Assembly: GCF_019168305.1 (NCBI RefSeq)
Contig: NZ_JAHTBI010000048.1
Coordinates: 1-38,316, forward strand
From: Pseudomonas aegrilactucae
Lineage (GTDB): Bacteria; Pseudomonadota; Gammaproteobacteria; Pseudomonadales; Pseudomonadaceae
Direction: 5' to 3'
DNA length: 38,316 nt
Below the pieces are notes generated by a model, which worked only from the letters and a program-made list of their open reading frames with translations, was not told the origin of the DNA and searched no databases. Below are positions 24,668 to 33,107 of this stretch, piece by piece. Numbering within the stretch: position 1 is the first letter of the stretch; every line of letters begins with the position of its first letter. The position numbers and the translations under genes were made by a program.

Positions 24668-26715
24668 GCCGCCACGTCCTCGCTCAGGCCGCAATGGCGC
24701 AACAAGGCGTCGATCGACGGCTCGCGACCACGGAAGTCGACGAACAGCAGCATCGGTGCCTGCGAACCGCCACGCGCCAGGATCGCCTCGCGGAACGCGC
24801 GACCGGTCTCGGCATTGAGCACGCCTTCTTCCTCGAAGCGCGAGAACGCATCGGCCGATAGCACTTCAGCCCACTTGTAGCTGTAGTAACCGGCTGCGTA
24901 ACCGCCGGCAAAGATGTGCGCAAAGCTGTTGGGGAAGCGGTTGTACGCCGGCGGGCGCATCACCGAGACTTCATCGCGAATGCCTTCGAGCACCTCCAGC
25001 ACGCTGCGGCCATCGCCATGGCTGGCATGCAGTTCGAAGTCGAACAGCGAGAACTCCAACTGGCGCACCATCATCAGGCCCGACTGGAAGTTCTTCGCCG
25101 CCAGCATCTTCTCCAGCAGGTCCTGGGGCAGCGCGGCCGCGCTTTCGTAGTGGCCGGAGATCAGCGCCAGGCCTTCAGGCTCCCAGCACCAGTTTTCCAT
25201 GAACTGGCTCGGCAGTTCGACCGCATCCCACGCCACGCCGTTGATGCCCGACACGCCGGCATGCTCGATACGGGTCAGCAGGTGATGCAGGCCATGGCCA
25301 AATTCGTGGAACAGGGTGGTGACTTCATCGTGGGTCAGCAGCGCCGGCTTGCCCGGGGCGGCCGGGGTGAAGTTGCACACCAGGTTGGCCACCGGGCTCT
25401 GCAGGCTGCCTTGGGCGGTGCGCCGACGGTCGCGGGCGCCATCCATCCACGCCCCGCCACGCTTGTTGGCGCGGGCATACAGGTCGAAGAAGAAACGCCC
25501 CACATGCTGGCCGTGCTCCTTGATCTCGAACAGGCGCACGTCCGGGTGCCAGGTGTCGAACCCCTTGAGTTCGGCGATCTCGATGCCGTACAGGCGCTGC
25601 ACGATGGCGAACAGGCCCGACAGCACCTTGTCGATCGGGAAGTAGGCGCGCAGGGTTTCCTGGCTCACGCTGTAGCGCTGTTCGCGCAGTTTTTCGCCAT
25701 AGAAACCGCTGTCCCAGCTCTGCAGGTCCGGGCAACCCTGCTCGGCGGCATAGGCCTTGAGCTGGGCCAGGTCCTGGACCGCGAACGGCTTGCTGCGCTT
25801 GGCCAGGTCACGCAGGAAGCTCAGTACCTGGTCGCTGGACTCGGCCATCTTGGTGGCCAGGCTCAGCTCGGCAAAGTTGGCGTAGCCCAGCAGTTCGGCC
25901 AGTTCCTGGCGCAGGTCGAGGATCTCGCGCATCACCGGGCCGTTGTCGAACTGGCCGGCATTCGGGCCCTGGTCGGAGGCACGGGTACAGTAGGCGACGT
26001 AGATTTCCTCGCGCAGCGCACGGTCGTGGGCGTAGGTCATCACCGCGTAGTAGCTGGGGAACTCCAGGCTGATCAGCCAGCCGTCCAGGCCCTTGGCCTG
26101 CGCAGCGGCGGCCATCTGCGCCTTGGACGAATCGGTCAGGCCGGCCAGCGCGGCCTCGTCGGTGACGTGCTTGGTCCAGGCCTGGGTGGCGTCGAGCAGC
26201 TGGTTGGAGAAGCGGCTGCCCAGCTCCGACAGTTTGCTCTGCACCTGGGCATAACGTTGCTGCTGGTCGACGGGAAGGTCGATACCCGACAGGCGGAAGT
26301 CGCGCAGCGCCTGTTCGAGGATGGTCTTTTGCGCCACATCGAAGCCGGCAGCTTCGGGGCTGGCGATCAACGCCTCATAGGCCTGGAACAGCGCACGGTT
26401 CTGGCCGAGCTCGGTGGCGTAGGCGCTCAGGGCCGGCAGGCAGGCCTCGTAGGCCTCGCGCAGCTCGGCGCTGTTGCACACGGCATTGAGGTGGCTGACC
26501 GGGCTCCAGGCGGCGCTGAGGCGGTCATTGAGTTCGTCCATGGCCAGCACCAGGCCGGCCCAGGTGGGGTTCTGGCCTTGGGTGTCGAGGATCGAGGCGA
26601 TGGCGCTGCGGTTGTCGGCCAGGATCTGTTCGATCGCCGGCAGCACATGCTCGGCACGGATCGCCGAGAAGGGCGGCAGGTCATAAGACTGCAGAAGCGG
26701 GTTGTTCGCACTCAC
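24664..26715 (-). CDS. prlC: Oligopeptidase A (PrlC), M3 family
   Basis: Cytoplasmic zinc metallopeptidase that degrades short peptides, including cleaved signal peptides. The 683-aa length is that of E. coli OpdA. HEFGH is at residues 470-474 (LFHEFGHGLHHLL), the third ligand Glu is in AVELPSQFMENW, and the GGAWMDG loop before the active site is intact. The start is GTG 26715 (MSANNPLLQSY), with AAGG upstream; the frame extends nine codons further, but that N-terminus would not fit the family. It is divergent from the gamma-carbonic anhydrase gene. Confidence 0.95.
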   Translation of the reverse strand: MSANNPLLQSYDLPPFSAIRAEHVLPAIEQILADNRSAIASILDTQGQNPTWAGLVLAMDELNDRLSAAWSPVSHLNAVCNSAELREAYEACLPALSAYATELGQNRALFQAYEALIASPEAAGFDVAQKTILEQALRDFRLSGIDLPVDQQQRYAQVQSKLSELGSRFSNQLLDATQAWTKHVTDEAALAGLTDSSKAQMAAAAQAKGLDGWLISLEFPSYYAVMTYAHDRALREEIYVAYCTRASDQGPNAGQFDNGPVMREILDLRQELAELLGYANFAELSLATKMAESSDQVLSFLRDLAKRSKPFAVQDLAQLKAYAAEQGCPDLQSWDSGFYGEKLREQRYSVSQETLRAYFPIDKVLSGLFAIVQRLYGIEIAELKGFDTWHPDVRLFEIKEHGQHVGRFFFDLYARANKRGGAWMDGARDRRRTAQGSLQSPVANLVCNFTPAAPGKPALLTHDEVTTLFHEFGHGLHHLLTRIEHAGVSGINGVAWDAVELPSQFMENWCWEPEGLALISGHYESAAALPQDLLEKMLAAKNFQSGLMMVRQLEFSLFDFELHASHGDGRSVLEVLEGIRDEVSVMRPPAYNRFPNSFAHIFAGGYAAGYYSYKWAEVLSADAFSRFEEEGVLNAETGRAFREAILARGGSQAPMLLFVDFRGREPSIDALLRHCGLSEDVAA

Positions 26716-26805
26716 GGTTAAACACCTTGGCAGAAGAAACACGCGACCATCTTAATTACAATCGACGCTGACCGCAGCTATCAGCCTTCAAGAGAGACGC
26801 TATAA

Positions 26806-27354
26806 ATGGCCATTCGCAGCTTCCAGCAACACACCCCGCGCCTCGGCGCACGGGCTTTCGTCGACCGCAGTGCCGTGGTGCTGGGGGATGTCGAGATCGG
26901 CGAGGACAGCTCGGTGTGGCCATTGACGGTGATTCGCGGCGATATGCACCGCATCCGCATCGGTGCGCGCACCAGTGTGCAGGACGCCAGCGTACTGCAC
27001 ATCACCCACGCCGGGCCGTTCAACCCCGAGGGTTTCGCGCTGCTGATCGGTGATGAGGTAACCATTGGTCACAAAGTCATGCTGCATGGCTGCACCCTGG
27101 GCAACCGCATCCTGGTGGGCATGGGCAGTACCATCATGGACGGCGCGGTGGTGGAAGACGGCGTCATCATTGGCGCCGGCAGCCTGGTGCCACCGGGCAA
27201 ACGCCTGCTCAGCGGCTTTCTGTACGTGGGCAGCCCGGTGAAGCAGGCGCGCGCCCTGACTGACAAGGAGCGTGCGTTTTTCCCCTACAGCGCCAGCAAC
27301 TACGTCAAGCTCAAAGACCAGCACCTGGCCGAAGGCTACGACCGCCCCGAGTGA
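26806..27354 (+). CDS. Gamma-carbonic anhydrase family protein (YrdA-like)
   Basis: A left-handed beta-helix protein of 182 aa with hexapeptide repeats (for example SAVVLGDVEIGEDSSVWP and NRILVGMGSTIMDGAVVEDG). The zinc histidines are visible as the HITH pair (H65, H68) and HKVMLHG (H89, H94). Many YrdA-type homologues bind zinc, but carbonic anhydrase activity is often weak or unproven. A loose AGAGA precedes ATG 26806. The gene diverges from prlC and runs into the HAD gene. Confidence 0.92.
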   Translation: MAIRSFQQHTPRLGARAFVDRSAVVLGDVEIGEDSSVWPLTVIRGDMHRIRIGARTSVQDASVLHITHAGPFNPEGFALLIGDEVTIGHKVMLHGCTLGNRILVGMGSTIMDGAVVEDGVIIGAGSLVPPGKRLLSGFLYVGSPVKQARALTDKERAFFPYSASNYVKLKDQHLAEGYDRPE

Positions 27355-27383
27355 GTTATCCACAGCCCCATTTCGAGATTGCC

Positions 27384-28034
27384 ATGCACCAGCAAAACAT
27401 TCTGTTCGACCTCGACGGTACGCTCACCGACCCGCGCGAGGGCATCACCCGCTCGATCCAGTACGCCCTGGCCAAACTGGGCATCGACGAGCCCGACCTG
27501 ACCCGTCTGGAGCACTTCATCGGCCCGCCGCTGCTGCAGGCGTTCATGCAGTTCTATGGCTTCGACGAGGCCAGGGCCTGGCAGGCGGTGAACTTCTACC
27601 GCGAGCGCTTCAAGGTCACCGGGCTGTACGAGAACCGGGTATTCGAGGGCGTGGGCGAGTTGCTCGACGGCCTGCAAGGGCAGGGCCGTACGCTGTATAT
27701 CGCGACCTCCAAGCCGTGGGAATTTGCCCGCGAAATTGCCCGGCATTTCGACTTTGCCCGGCATTTCAAGGTGATCTACGGCAGCGAACTGGATGGCACG
27801 CGCACCAACAAGGTGGAGCTGATTGCCCATCTGCTGGCAGAAGAGCAGCTGGACCCTGCACAGACGCTGATGATCGGCGACCGCAAGCACGACCTGATCG
27901 GTGCCCGCAGCAACGGCCTGCAGGCGGTAGCGGTGGGGTACGGGTTTGGCAGCCACGAGGAGCTGACGGCAGAGCAGCCGGCGTATCACTTCGCGACGCT
28001 GGGTGAGCTGCATCGGGCCTTCATGCGCGGTTAA
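27384..28034 (+). CDS. HAD-superfamily hydrolase, phosphoglycolate-phosphatase-like
   Basis: A 216-aa phosphatase with all HAD motifs: DLDGT (nucleophile D9, acid D11), IATSKPW (motif II), the lysine of RTNKVELI (motif III) and IGDRKHD (motif IV). The helical cap spans about residues 18-85. The substrate is not predictable. The frame stays open back to GTG 27351, which overlaps the previous stop; ATG 27384 gives the normal family N-terminus (MHQQNILFDLDGT), but neither start has a strong ribosome-binding site. Confidence 0.88.
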   Translation: MHQQNILFDLDGTLTDPREGITRSIQYALAKLGIDEPDLTRLEHFIGPPLLQAFMQFYGFDEARAWQAVNFYRERFKVTGLYENRVFEGVGELLDGLQGQGRTLYIATSKPWEFAREIARHFDFARHFKVIYGSELDGTRTNKVELIAHLLAEEQLDPAQTLMIGDRKHDLIGARSNGLQAVAVGYGFGSHEELTAEQPAYHFATLGELHRAFMRG

Positions 28035-28035
28035 G

Positions 28036-28107
28036 GCCCCCTTGGCCGGCAAGCCAGCGCCCACAAGGTTCAGCGCTATCCTGTGGGCGCCGGCTTGCCA
28101 GCGAAGC
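28036..28107. repeat. Inverted REP pair overlapping a gene end
   Basis: Facing copies at about 28036-28067 and 28080-28107 between convergent genes. The right copy overlaps the last codons of the lipoprotein peptidase gene and supplies its stop region. Confidence 0.85.
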
Positions 28108-29179
28108 GTTCAAGGGCCTGCTGGCGCTGCTCGAACGGCAACCGCCCCCACGCCTCAACCCGCCGATAAAACACCGACCAATCCCCACCTGCCTCGGCAA
28201 ACAACGCCGCAAACGCCGGCACCCACTGGTCATACAGCCCGAATGGCAGCAGCCTGGCATTGTTCATCGGTGCGTTGATCCACGCGTCATAGCGCGTGTC
28301 GCCCGCCCACTGCGTATCACGCATCGTCCGATACTCCGCCCGCAAGCGCTCGAACTCCGCCTGCTTGGCTGCACGCATCACCGTTGCCTGCAACGGCTGC
28401 GCATACAGCGCCTTGAGCCGCTCGCGACTGGCCAGCACCAGCCCGACGAACTGGTCGCGCTGGCGTCCCGCACCCTGCGCCAGCGGGGCAAGCCCGCGCG
28501 CCTCACGCCACTGCCGCGAGCCTTGCTGCTCGACAAAGGTGGCAAACGACTCGTTGAACGCCGTGTCGTCCTTCACATACACGCGCTGGTGCGCCAGCTC
28601 ATGGAAGATCACCGTGGCCAGGCGTTCGTCGCCCCAGCCCAGCATCGAGTTCAGAATCGGGTCATCGAACCAGCCCAGCGTCGAATACGCCTCGACCCCG
28701 CCCACATACACATCCTGCCCCTGCACCTTCTGCAACGCCGCCGCACCGCGCGCCGCACCCTGGCTGTAATAGCCGCGATAGGCCACGCAACCGGCGATGG
28801 GGAAGCAGTAGGTGTGCGGTTGCAGCGAAAACTCCGGCGTGACGAACACGTTCCACACCACGAACGGCCGCCCGATATCGGCGTACACCTGGTAACTGCG
28901 GTTGTCCGGCAGCTTCAGCTGACGGCTGGCAAACGCCCGTGCCTGCTGCGCCTGCACCAGGTGCTGGCGCAACGCGGGGGGTGTCGCCGGGTCGGCCACC
29001 AGCGCTGCCACCGGCTCGCGCGCACGCAACAGTTGCCATTGCCCGCTCGCCAGCTGGCTGTAGTAGCTGACACTGGTGCAACCGCTGAGCAGCCCGACCA
29101 CCACCACGGGAACCAATCGCCGAAAGACGCGGTCGAGTGCCCCGGGGCTTGAGCGCAACCAAAGAAGAATTCGAATCAT
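28076..29179 (-). CDS. Predicted lipoprotein aminopeptidase (COG4324 type)
   Basis: A 367-aa predicted zinc peptidase anchored by a lipid: the lipobox LLSGC has its cysteine at residue 34. The zinc motif HELAH is at about 193-197, and a likely third ligand is the glutamate of FNESFATFVEQ near 210, a gluzincin arrangement. The family is usually called putative aminopeptidase on sequence alone. ATG 29179 (MIRILLWLR) is chosen; the frame extends seven codons further to 29200. The final residues RFAGKPAPTG are encoded by a REP element, so the original stop was probably lost or moved. Confidence 0.85.
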   Translation of the reverse strand: MIRILLWLRSSPGALDRVFRRLVPVVVVGLLSGCTSVSYYSQLASGQWQLLRAREPVAALVADPATPPALRQHLVQAQQARAFASRQLKLPDNRSYQVYADIGRPFVVWNVFVTPEFSLQPHTYCFPIAGCVAYRGYYSQGAARGAAALQKVQGQDVYVGGVEAYSTLGWFDDPILNSMLGWGDERLATVIFHELAHQRVYVKDDTAFNESFATFVEQQGSRQWREARGLAPLAQGAGRQRDQFVGLVLASRERLKALYAQPLQATVMRAAKQAEFERLRAEYRTMRDTQWAGDTRYDAWINAPMNNARLLPFGLYDQWVPAFAALFAEAGGDWSVFYRRVEAWGRLPFEQRQQALERFAGKPAPTG

Positions 29180-29244
29180 GTGCAGGGATGTCTCGCTCAA
29201 GTGCTCATCGGCCCAAGACTATCCTGCCCGCCCGGAGTTTTGCC

Positions 29245-29658
29245 ATGCGTACGATGCTCGTTGCCAGCGCTGTGCTGGCCCTGACCGGCTGTGCCGGCCT
29301 GCCGCCCGCCGACCCGAACCAGGCCTGGGTCGATCTTGCCCCTGGCGCCGACGATACCCTGCACGCCCTGCAAGTGGACGAACGCGCCTGGCCCGATACC
29401 CGCTATTTCGAAGTGGCACCGGGCAGCCATGAGCTGACGGTGCGCTACCAGTTCGCGGTGGCCCCGAGCAACATCGGCCCGGTGCACGCGCCGCTGTGGC
29501 GCGATTGCCAGATGAACGTGACATTCAAGGACTTCAATGCCGGTCAGCGCTATCAGCTCGAAGCCGGCAGTATTGGCTTTCGGCCCTGGGCCAAGCTCTA
29601 TGACGCGCAGCGCAAACTGGTAGGTACCGGCTTGCCGGCGGGCTGCCAGCGCACCTGA
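29245..29658 (+). CDS. Small lipoprotein of unknown function, paralogue A
   Basis: A 137-aa predicted lipoprotein. The signal peptide MRTMLVASAVLALTGC has its lipid cysteine at residue 16. The mature part is beta-rich, with VAPGSHELTVRY, a PEGA-like hook often seen in surface proteins, and KLYDAQRKLVG. Two more cysteines, C88 and C134, could form a disulfide. CGGAG lies seven bases before ATG 29245. It is followed 51 bases later by a paralogue of the same length with cysteines at matching places. Function is unknown. Confidence 0.82.
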   Translation: MRTMLVASAVLALTGCAGLPPADPNQAWVDLAPGADDTLHALQVDERAWPDTRYFEVAPGSHELTVRYQFAVAPSNIGPVHAPLWRDCQMNVTFKDFNAGQRYQLEAGSIGFRPWAKLYDAQRKLVGTGLPAGCQRT

Positions 29659-29709
29659 GGGCCCAATGGCGCTATGCTTATACCTTGAAGCCCGCCCGTG
29701 GAGATCGTC

Positions 29710-30123
29710 ATGCGCCAGCCAATGATGCTGCTCGCCATCAGTACCCTGGGGGCGTGTGCCAGCCCCTTGCCGCCAGTCGACAGCAAGCAGGCCTGGATCG
29801 ACCTTTACACCGTCACGCCAGGCAAGGTGCTGATGGCCGACCGGCTCGACGGCAAGCGCCTCAACGACGGGCGGTTCTTCCAGGTCACGCCGGGCGCGCA
29901 CGAGTTGACCGTGCGCTTCGACTTCGAGGTCTACGCCGGTGGTTTCAGCACCGACCCCACCGAGCGCACCTGCTACCTGAAAATTCGCTATGACGGCTTC
30001 CAGGCCGGCCAGCGCTACCGCATCGAGGCCCGCGCACCGGCCATGCAGCCCAGCGCGTACCTGTATGACGCGCAGCGCAAGGTGGTCGCCGAGGAACAGA
30101 ACGACATCTTCTGTATCCCCTGA
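29710..30123 (+). CDS. Small lipoprotein of unknown function, paralogue B
   Basis: Tandem paralogue of the preceding gene, also 137 aa. The lipid cysteine is C16 in ISTLGAC, and C88 and C135 mirror those of copy A. Shared stretches are QAWxDL, GAHELTVRF (copy A has GSHELTVRY), FQAGQRYRIEA and LYDAQRKVV. ATG 29710 has GGAG six bases upstream; GTG 29698 is also in frame but less well placed. CTATGCT at 29672-29678 might serve as its own -10. It ends three bases from a convergent DUF1161 gene. Confidence 0.82.
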   Translation: MRQPMMLLAISTLGACASPLPPVDSKQAWIDLYTVTPGKVLMADRLDGKRLNDGRFFQVTPGAHELTVRFDFEVYAGGFSTDPTERTCYLKIRYDGFQAGQRYRIEARAPAMQPSAYLYDAQRKVVAEEQNDIFCIP

Positions 30124-30126
30124 CGG

Positions 30127-30360
30127 CTAGCGGTCGTTTTTCTGGTAGATGATCTTCTTGGTGCCGTTCTCGCAGCTACCCACCACCATGTTCTGGTCGT
30201 GGACTTCATCGTTGTTCACGATTTCAAGGGTGTAGGAAGGGACATTGTTGGCCTGGATCTTGGCTTCGATCTCGGCCTTGAGCGCTTCGCAGTCCTTGGG
30301 CGCCGCCAGTGCAGCGGTAGCCAGCAGCGAGGCGAGCAGGGCGGTTGCTATACGGATCAT
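30127..30360 (-). CDS. DUF1161 periplasmic protein, copy 1
   Basis: A 77-aa exported protein. The signal peptide MIRIATALLASLLATAALA is cut before APKDCEALKAEIEAKI. The mature part is tiny and has two cysteines (KDCEAL and GSCENGTK) that probably pair, and it ends in IIYQKNDR. The pattern identifies DUF1161; the role is unknown. AAGGAG lies upstream of ATG 30360. A second member of the family is at 32138-32359. Confidence 0.85.
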   Translation of the reverse strand: MIRIATALLASLLATAALAAPKDCEALKAEIEAKIQANNVPSYTLEIVNNDEVHDQNMVVGSCENGTKKIIYQKNDR

Positions 30361-30444
30361 CGGGCAGCTCCTTGTGGCGGCAGACCATCTGCCGACAGTC
30401 ATTGGACCACAAGAAGCCGTGCGCGGTTCTGATCGCAAGCAGCG

Positions 30445-30879
30445 TCAGCTCACCAGGGTGGCATCCAGGCTGATCTTCGCGTTCAGTACTTTGGACACCG
30501 GGCACCCTGCCTTGGCCTTGTTGGCCAGCTCCAGGAACTGCTGCTCGCTGGCGCCAGGCACCTTGGCTTTCAGAATCAGGTGTACCGCCGTGATGGCGAA
30601 GCCGTCGGGCTGCTTGTCCAGGGTCACTTCGGCGATGGTGTCGATACGCTCGGCGGTCAGGCCGGCGTCACCCAGAATCATCGAAAGGGCCATGGAGAAG
30701 CAGCCAGCATGGGCTGCACCGATCAATTCTTCGGGGTTGGTCCCAGGCTGGTTTTCAAAGCGGGTATTGAAGCCGTAGGGGTTGTTTCTCAGTGAATTGC
30801 TTTCAGTAGAGATCGTGCCCTTGCCGTCCTTCAGCCCACCTTCCCAAACGGCGGATGCTGTCTTTTTTATCTCGCTCAT
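30445..30879 (-). CDS. osmC: OsmC-family peroxiredoxin
   Basis: A thiol-dependent peroxidase that removes organic hydroperoxides. The 144-aa protein has the two catalytic cysteines C60 (AHAGCFSMA) and C126 (KAGCPVSK), and the N-terminal MSEIKKTASAVWEGGLKDGKG is typical of the OsmC rather than the Ohr branch. CAGGAGGC lies five bases before ATG 30879. It is divergent from the luciferase-like gene. OsmC genes usually respond to osmotic stress or stationary phase; no promoter was firmly identified. Confidence 0.92.
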   Translation of the reverse strand: MSEIKKTASAVWEGGLKDGKGTISTESNSLRNNPYGFNTRFENQPGTNPEELIGAAHAGCFSMALSMILGDAGLTAERIDTIAEVTLDKQPDGFAITAVHLILKAKVPGASEQQFLELANKAKAGCPVSKVLNAKISLDATLVS

Positions 30880-31061
30880 AAAGCCTCCTGAATGCCTGAG
30901 GGCGCGGGGGATCGCACCTGGCGTTAAATTCAGAGGGCGCTGATTCGGGCAAGTTCAGCCCGATTGCAGGCAGCGCCATTGAATACCTGGGATATGCCCA
31001 TACAGAGTCAGAAAGGTCGCCGCATGCTGTCGGCCTAACGACTCAGGAGGCGTACACGCTC

Positions 31062-32066
31062 ATGAAGCGACTCGCGGACATCAACTATTCCACCCTCGAC
31101 CTGGTGCCCGTGCGCCAGGACAGTGGCCCGGCCCAGTCCCTGCGCAACTCGCTGGACCTGGCGCAACACGTGGAAAAATTCGGCTACAAGCGCTTCTGGG
31201 TGGCCGAGCACCACAACATGGACGGCATCGCCAGCTCCGCCACCTCCGTGCTGCTGGGCTACCTGGCCGGCGGCACCTCGACGATTCGCGTGGGGGCGGG
31301 CGGGGTCATGCTGCCCAACCACGCACCGCTGGTGATTGCCGAGCAGTTCGGCACCCTGGCCAGCCTGTACCCGGGCCGCATCGACCTGGGCCTGGGGCGT
31401 GCGCCGGGCTCCGACCAGATGACCGCCCGCGCCTTGCGTCGCGAGCGTTCGGGCAGTGCGGACGACTTCCCGGATGATGTCGAGGAACTGGTGCGCTACC
31501 TGGGGCCACGTACCCCCGACCAGAAAGTCATTGCCGTGCCGGGGTATGGCACCGAGGTGCCGATCTGGCTGTTGGGGTCGAGCCTGTTCAGTGCGCAACT
31601 GGCGGGGATGCGGGGGTTGCCGTACGCATTTGCTTCGCACTTTGCACCGCGCATGATGCATGAGGCTATTCGCGTCTACCGCAATCACTTCAAGCCGTCT
31701 GCGGTGCTGGACAAGCCGTATGTGATGCTCGGCGTACCGCTGGTGGCAGCCGATACCGACGAGCAGGCCGACTGCCTGGCCACCTCGGTGTACCAGCGCA
31801 TCCTGGCGTTGATGCGCGGGCAGAGCCTGGTGCAGCGCCCGCCGGTCGACAGCATGGATGGCCTGTGGTTGCCGCACGAGCGTGAGGCAGTGGGGAGTTT
31901 CCTGGGGCTGGCGATGGTCGGCGGGCCCGAGAAGATCCGCGCCAAGCTGGAGGTGCTGCTGGAGCAGACCGGGGCCGACGAGCTGATCTTTACCTGCGAC
32001 CTGTATGAGCATGCCGACCGGATCCGCTCATACGAGATTCTGTCTCAGGTCATGCAGGGCGCCTGA
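31062..32066 (+). CDS. LLM-class flavin-dependent monooxygenase (YhbW-like)
   Basis: A 334-aa luciferase-like TIM-barrel oxidoreductase that should use reduced FMN. Family landmarks are [18 protein letters not shown] (residues 42-59), the phosphate-binding region [14 protein letters not shown], and [12 protein letters not shown]. It resembles the YhbW group, whose substrates are unknown. AGGAGG lies ten bases before ATG 31062. A REP pair follows its stop. Confidence 0.9.
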   Translation: MKRLADINYSTLDLVPVRQDSGPAQSLRNSLDLAQHVEKFGYKRFWVAEHHNMDGIASSATSVLLGYLAGGTSTIRVGAGGVMLPNHAPLVIAEQFGTLASLYPGRIDLGLGRAPGSDQMTARALRRERSGSADDFPDDVEELVRYLGPRTPDQKVIAVPGYGTEVPIWLLGSSLFSAQLAGMRGLPYAFASHFAPRMMHEAIRVYRNHFKPSAVLDKPYVMLGVPLVAADTDEQADCLATSVYQRILALMRGQSLVQRPPVDSMDGLWLPHEREAVGSFLGLAMVGGPEKIRAKLEVLLEQTGADELIFTCDLYEHADRIRSYEILSQVMQGA

Positions 32067-32068
32067 GG

Positions 32069-32125
32069 GCCCTTCGCCGGCAAGCCAGCTCCCACAACCT
32101 GTGGGAGCCGGCTTGCCGGCGAAGA
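32069..32125. repeat. Tight inverted REP pair
   Basis: Two REP arms with almost no spacer: CTTCGCCGGCAAGCCAGC (then TCCCACA) and TGTGGGAGCCGGCTTGCCGG (then CGAAG), separated by ACC. About 25 bases can pair with one A-C mismatch, forming a long hairpin between convergent genes. Confidence 0.88.
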
Positions 32126-32137
32126 AGCCAACATCGA

Positions 32138-32359
32138 TCAACGCTTGTACACGATCTCTTTGGTGCCGCCTTCACAGCTGCCCACCACCTTGCCATCGGT
32201 CGCGGCGCCCTTGTCGACGATCTCCAGCGAATAGCCGCTCACGCCCTTGGCGTCGAGCTTGGCGGCGATCTCGCTCTTCAATTCTTCACACGGCTTGCCT
32301 GCCGCCAGCGCAGTCCCGGCCAGCGCCATCAAACCCAACGCCATTACCAACTTCTTCAT
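32138..32359 (-). CDS. DUF1161 periplasmic protein, copy 2
   Basis: A 73-aa exported protein paralogous to the one at 30127-30360. The signal peptide MKKLVMALGLMALAGTALA precedes AGKPCEELKSEIAAKL. Cysteines in KPCEEL and GSCEGGTK match those of copy 1. ATG 32359 is chosen because AAGGA is nine bases upstream; ATG 32368 would sit on that site. It follows the dodecin gene by 52 bases in the same direction. Confidence 0.85.
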   Translation of the reverse strand: MKKLVMALGLMALAGTALAAGKPCEELKSEIAAKLDAKGVSGYSLEIVDKGAATDGKVVGSCEGGTKEIVYKR

Positions 32360-32411
32360 CGATCGCATTCCTTGTTCAGATCAAAAAGGGTCCGGGGGCT
32401 CTACACCGCCA

Positions 32412-32627
32412 TCAGCTGTTGGCGATACGAAAGCCCACCTTGAGGGTCACCTGGAAATGCGCCGCCTTGCCATCCTTGATATGGCCACGGGTATCGATCA
32501 CTTCGAACCATTCCAGGTGCTTGATGCTCTTGCCGGCCTCGGCCAGCGCATTGTTGATCGCGTCCTCGATGCTGCTGGGCGAGGAGCCGACCAGTTCGAT
32601 TTTCTTGTACGTGTGGTGATCAGACAT
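32412..32627 (-). CDS. Dodecin family flavin-binding protein
   Basis: A 71-aa protein of the dodecin family, which forms hollow dodecamers that bind flavins and store or quench them. Visible hallmarks are the N-terminal [22 protein letters not shown]40 in LEWFEV (the flavin-stacking tryptophan) and the final strand [15 protein letters not shown] 32627 (MSDHHTYKK) has GGAGAG nearby. It may be cotranscribed with the DUF1161 gene behind it. Confidence 0.92.
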   Translation of the reverse strand: MSDHHTYKKIELVGSSPSSIEDAINNALAEAGKSIKHLEWFEVIDTRGHIKDGKAAHFQVTLKVGFRIANS

Positions 32628-32780
32628 GAGCGCTCTCCATAAAAAGGTGTGCAATGAGCCTAGCAGCGCCGGGCAGGTTTACCTGTGTGGGCAAAACCCG
32701 GTGAAAAGTTTCATCGCACTTTCGCCGTCGCGCGCAGTCCCAACCTTCACATGCCACTCACACCCTGAAGGAGAGCCACC

Positions 32781-33107
32781 ATGGCCAATAGCTCGCTACG
32801 TAAAGCCTCGTTGCAAAGCATGGAAGCAGAGATCGAAAGCCTCCTCAAATCCCTGGAAAACCTCAAAGACGATGCTTCGGACGAGTCGCGCAAAACCCTT
32901 AAAAGCCTCAAGGGCAATGCCGAAAACGCTCTGCGCCATTCCCGCAGCCTGCTCACCGATGCCTATGAAGAGGTGAAAACCAAAACGCGCGAAACCAGCA
33001 TCGCGACCCGCGACTACGCCCAGGAACACCCCTGGACCACTGCCGGTGTGGCCGTGGGCGCGCTGGGCCTGCTGGCCGCCTACCTGCTGTGCAAGCGCGG
33101 CGACTGA
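32781..33107 (+). CDS. DUF883 (ElaB/YqjD-like) membrane-anchored protein
   Basis: A 108-aa protein. A long amphipathic, coiled-coil-prone helix (residues 8-75) is followed by a conserved DYAQEHPWTTAGVAVGALGLLAAYLL tail-anchor helix and CKRGD at the end. E. coli ElaB/YqjD members sit in the inner membrane and bind ribosomes in stationary phase; the same role here is inference. GAAGGAGAGCC precedes ATG 32781. The stop abuts the trpI stop with no spacer. Confidence 0.88.
   Translation: MANSSLRKASLQSMEAEIESLLKSLENLKDDASDESRKTLKSLKGNAENALRHSRSLLTDAYEEVKTKTRETSIATRDYAQEHPWTTAGVAVGALGLLAAYLLCKRGD

Noticed and set aside
26427..26711. Arg/Ser/Pro-rich short frames within prlC and similar frames elsewhere
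   Set aside because: They are out-of-frame readings of high-GC coding DNA with no independent start signals.
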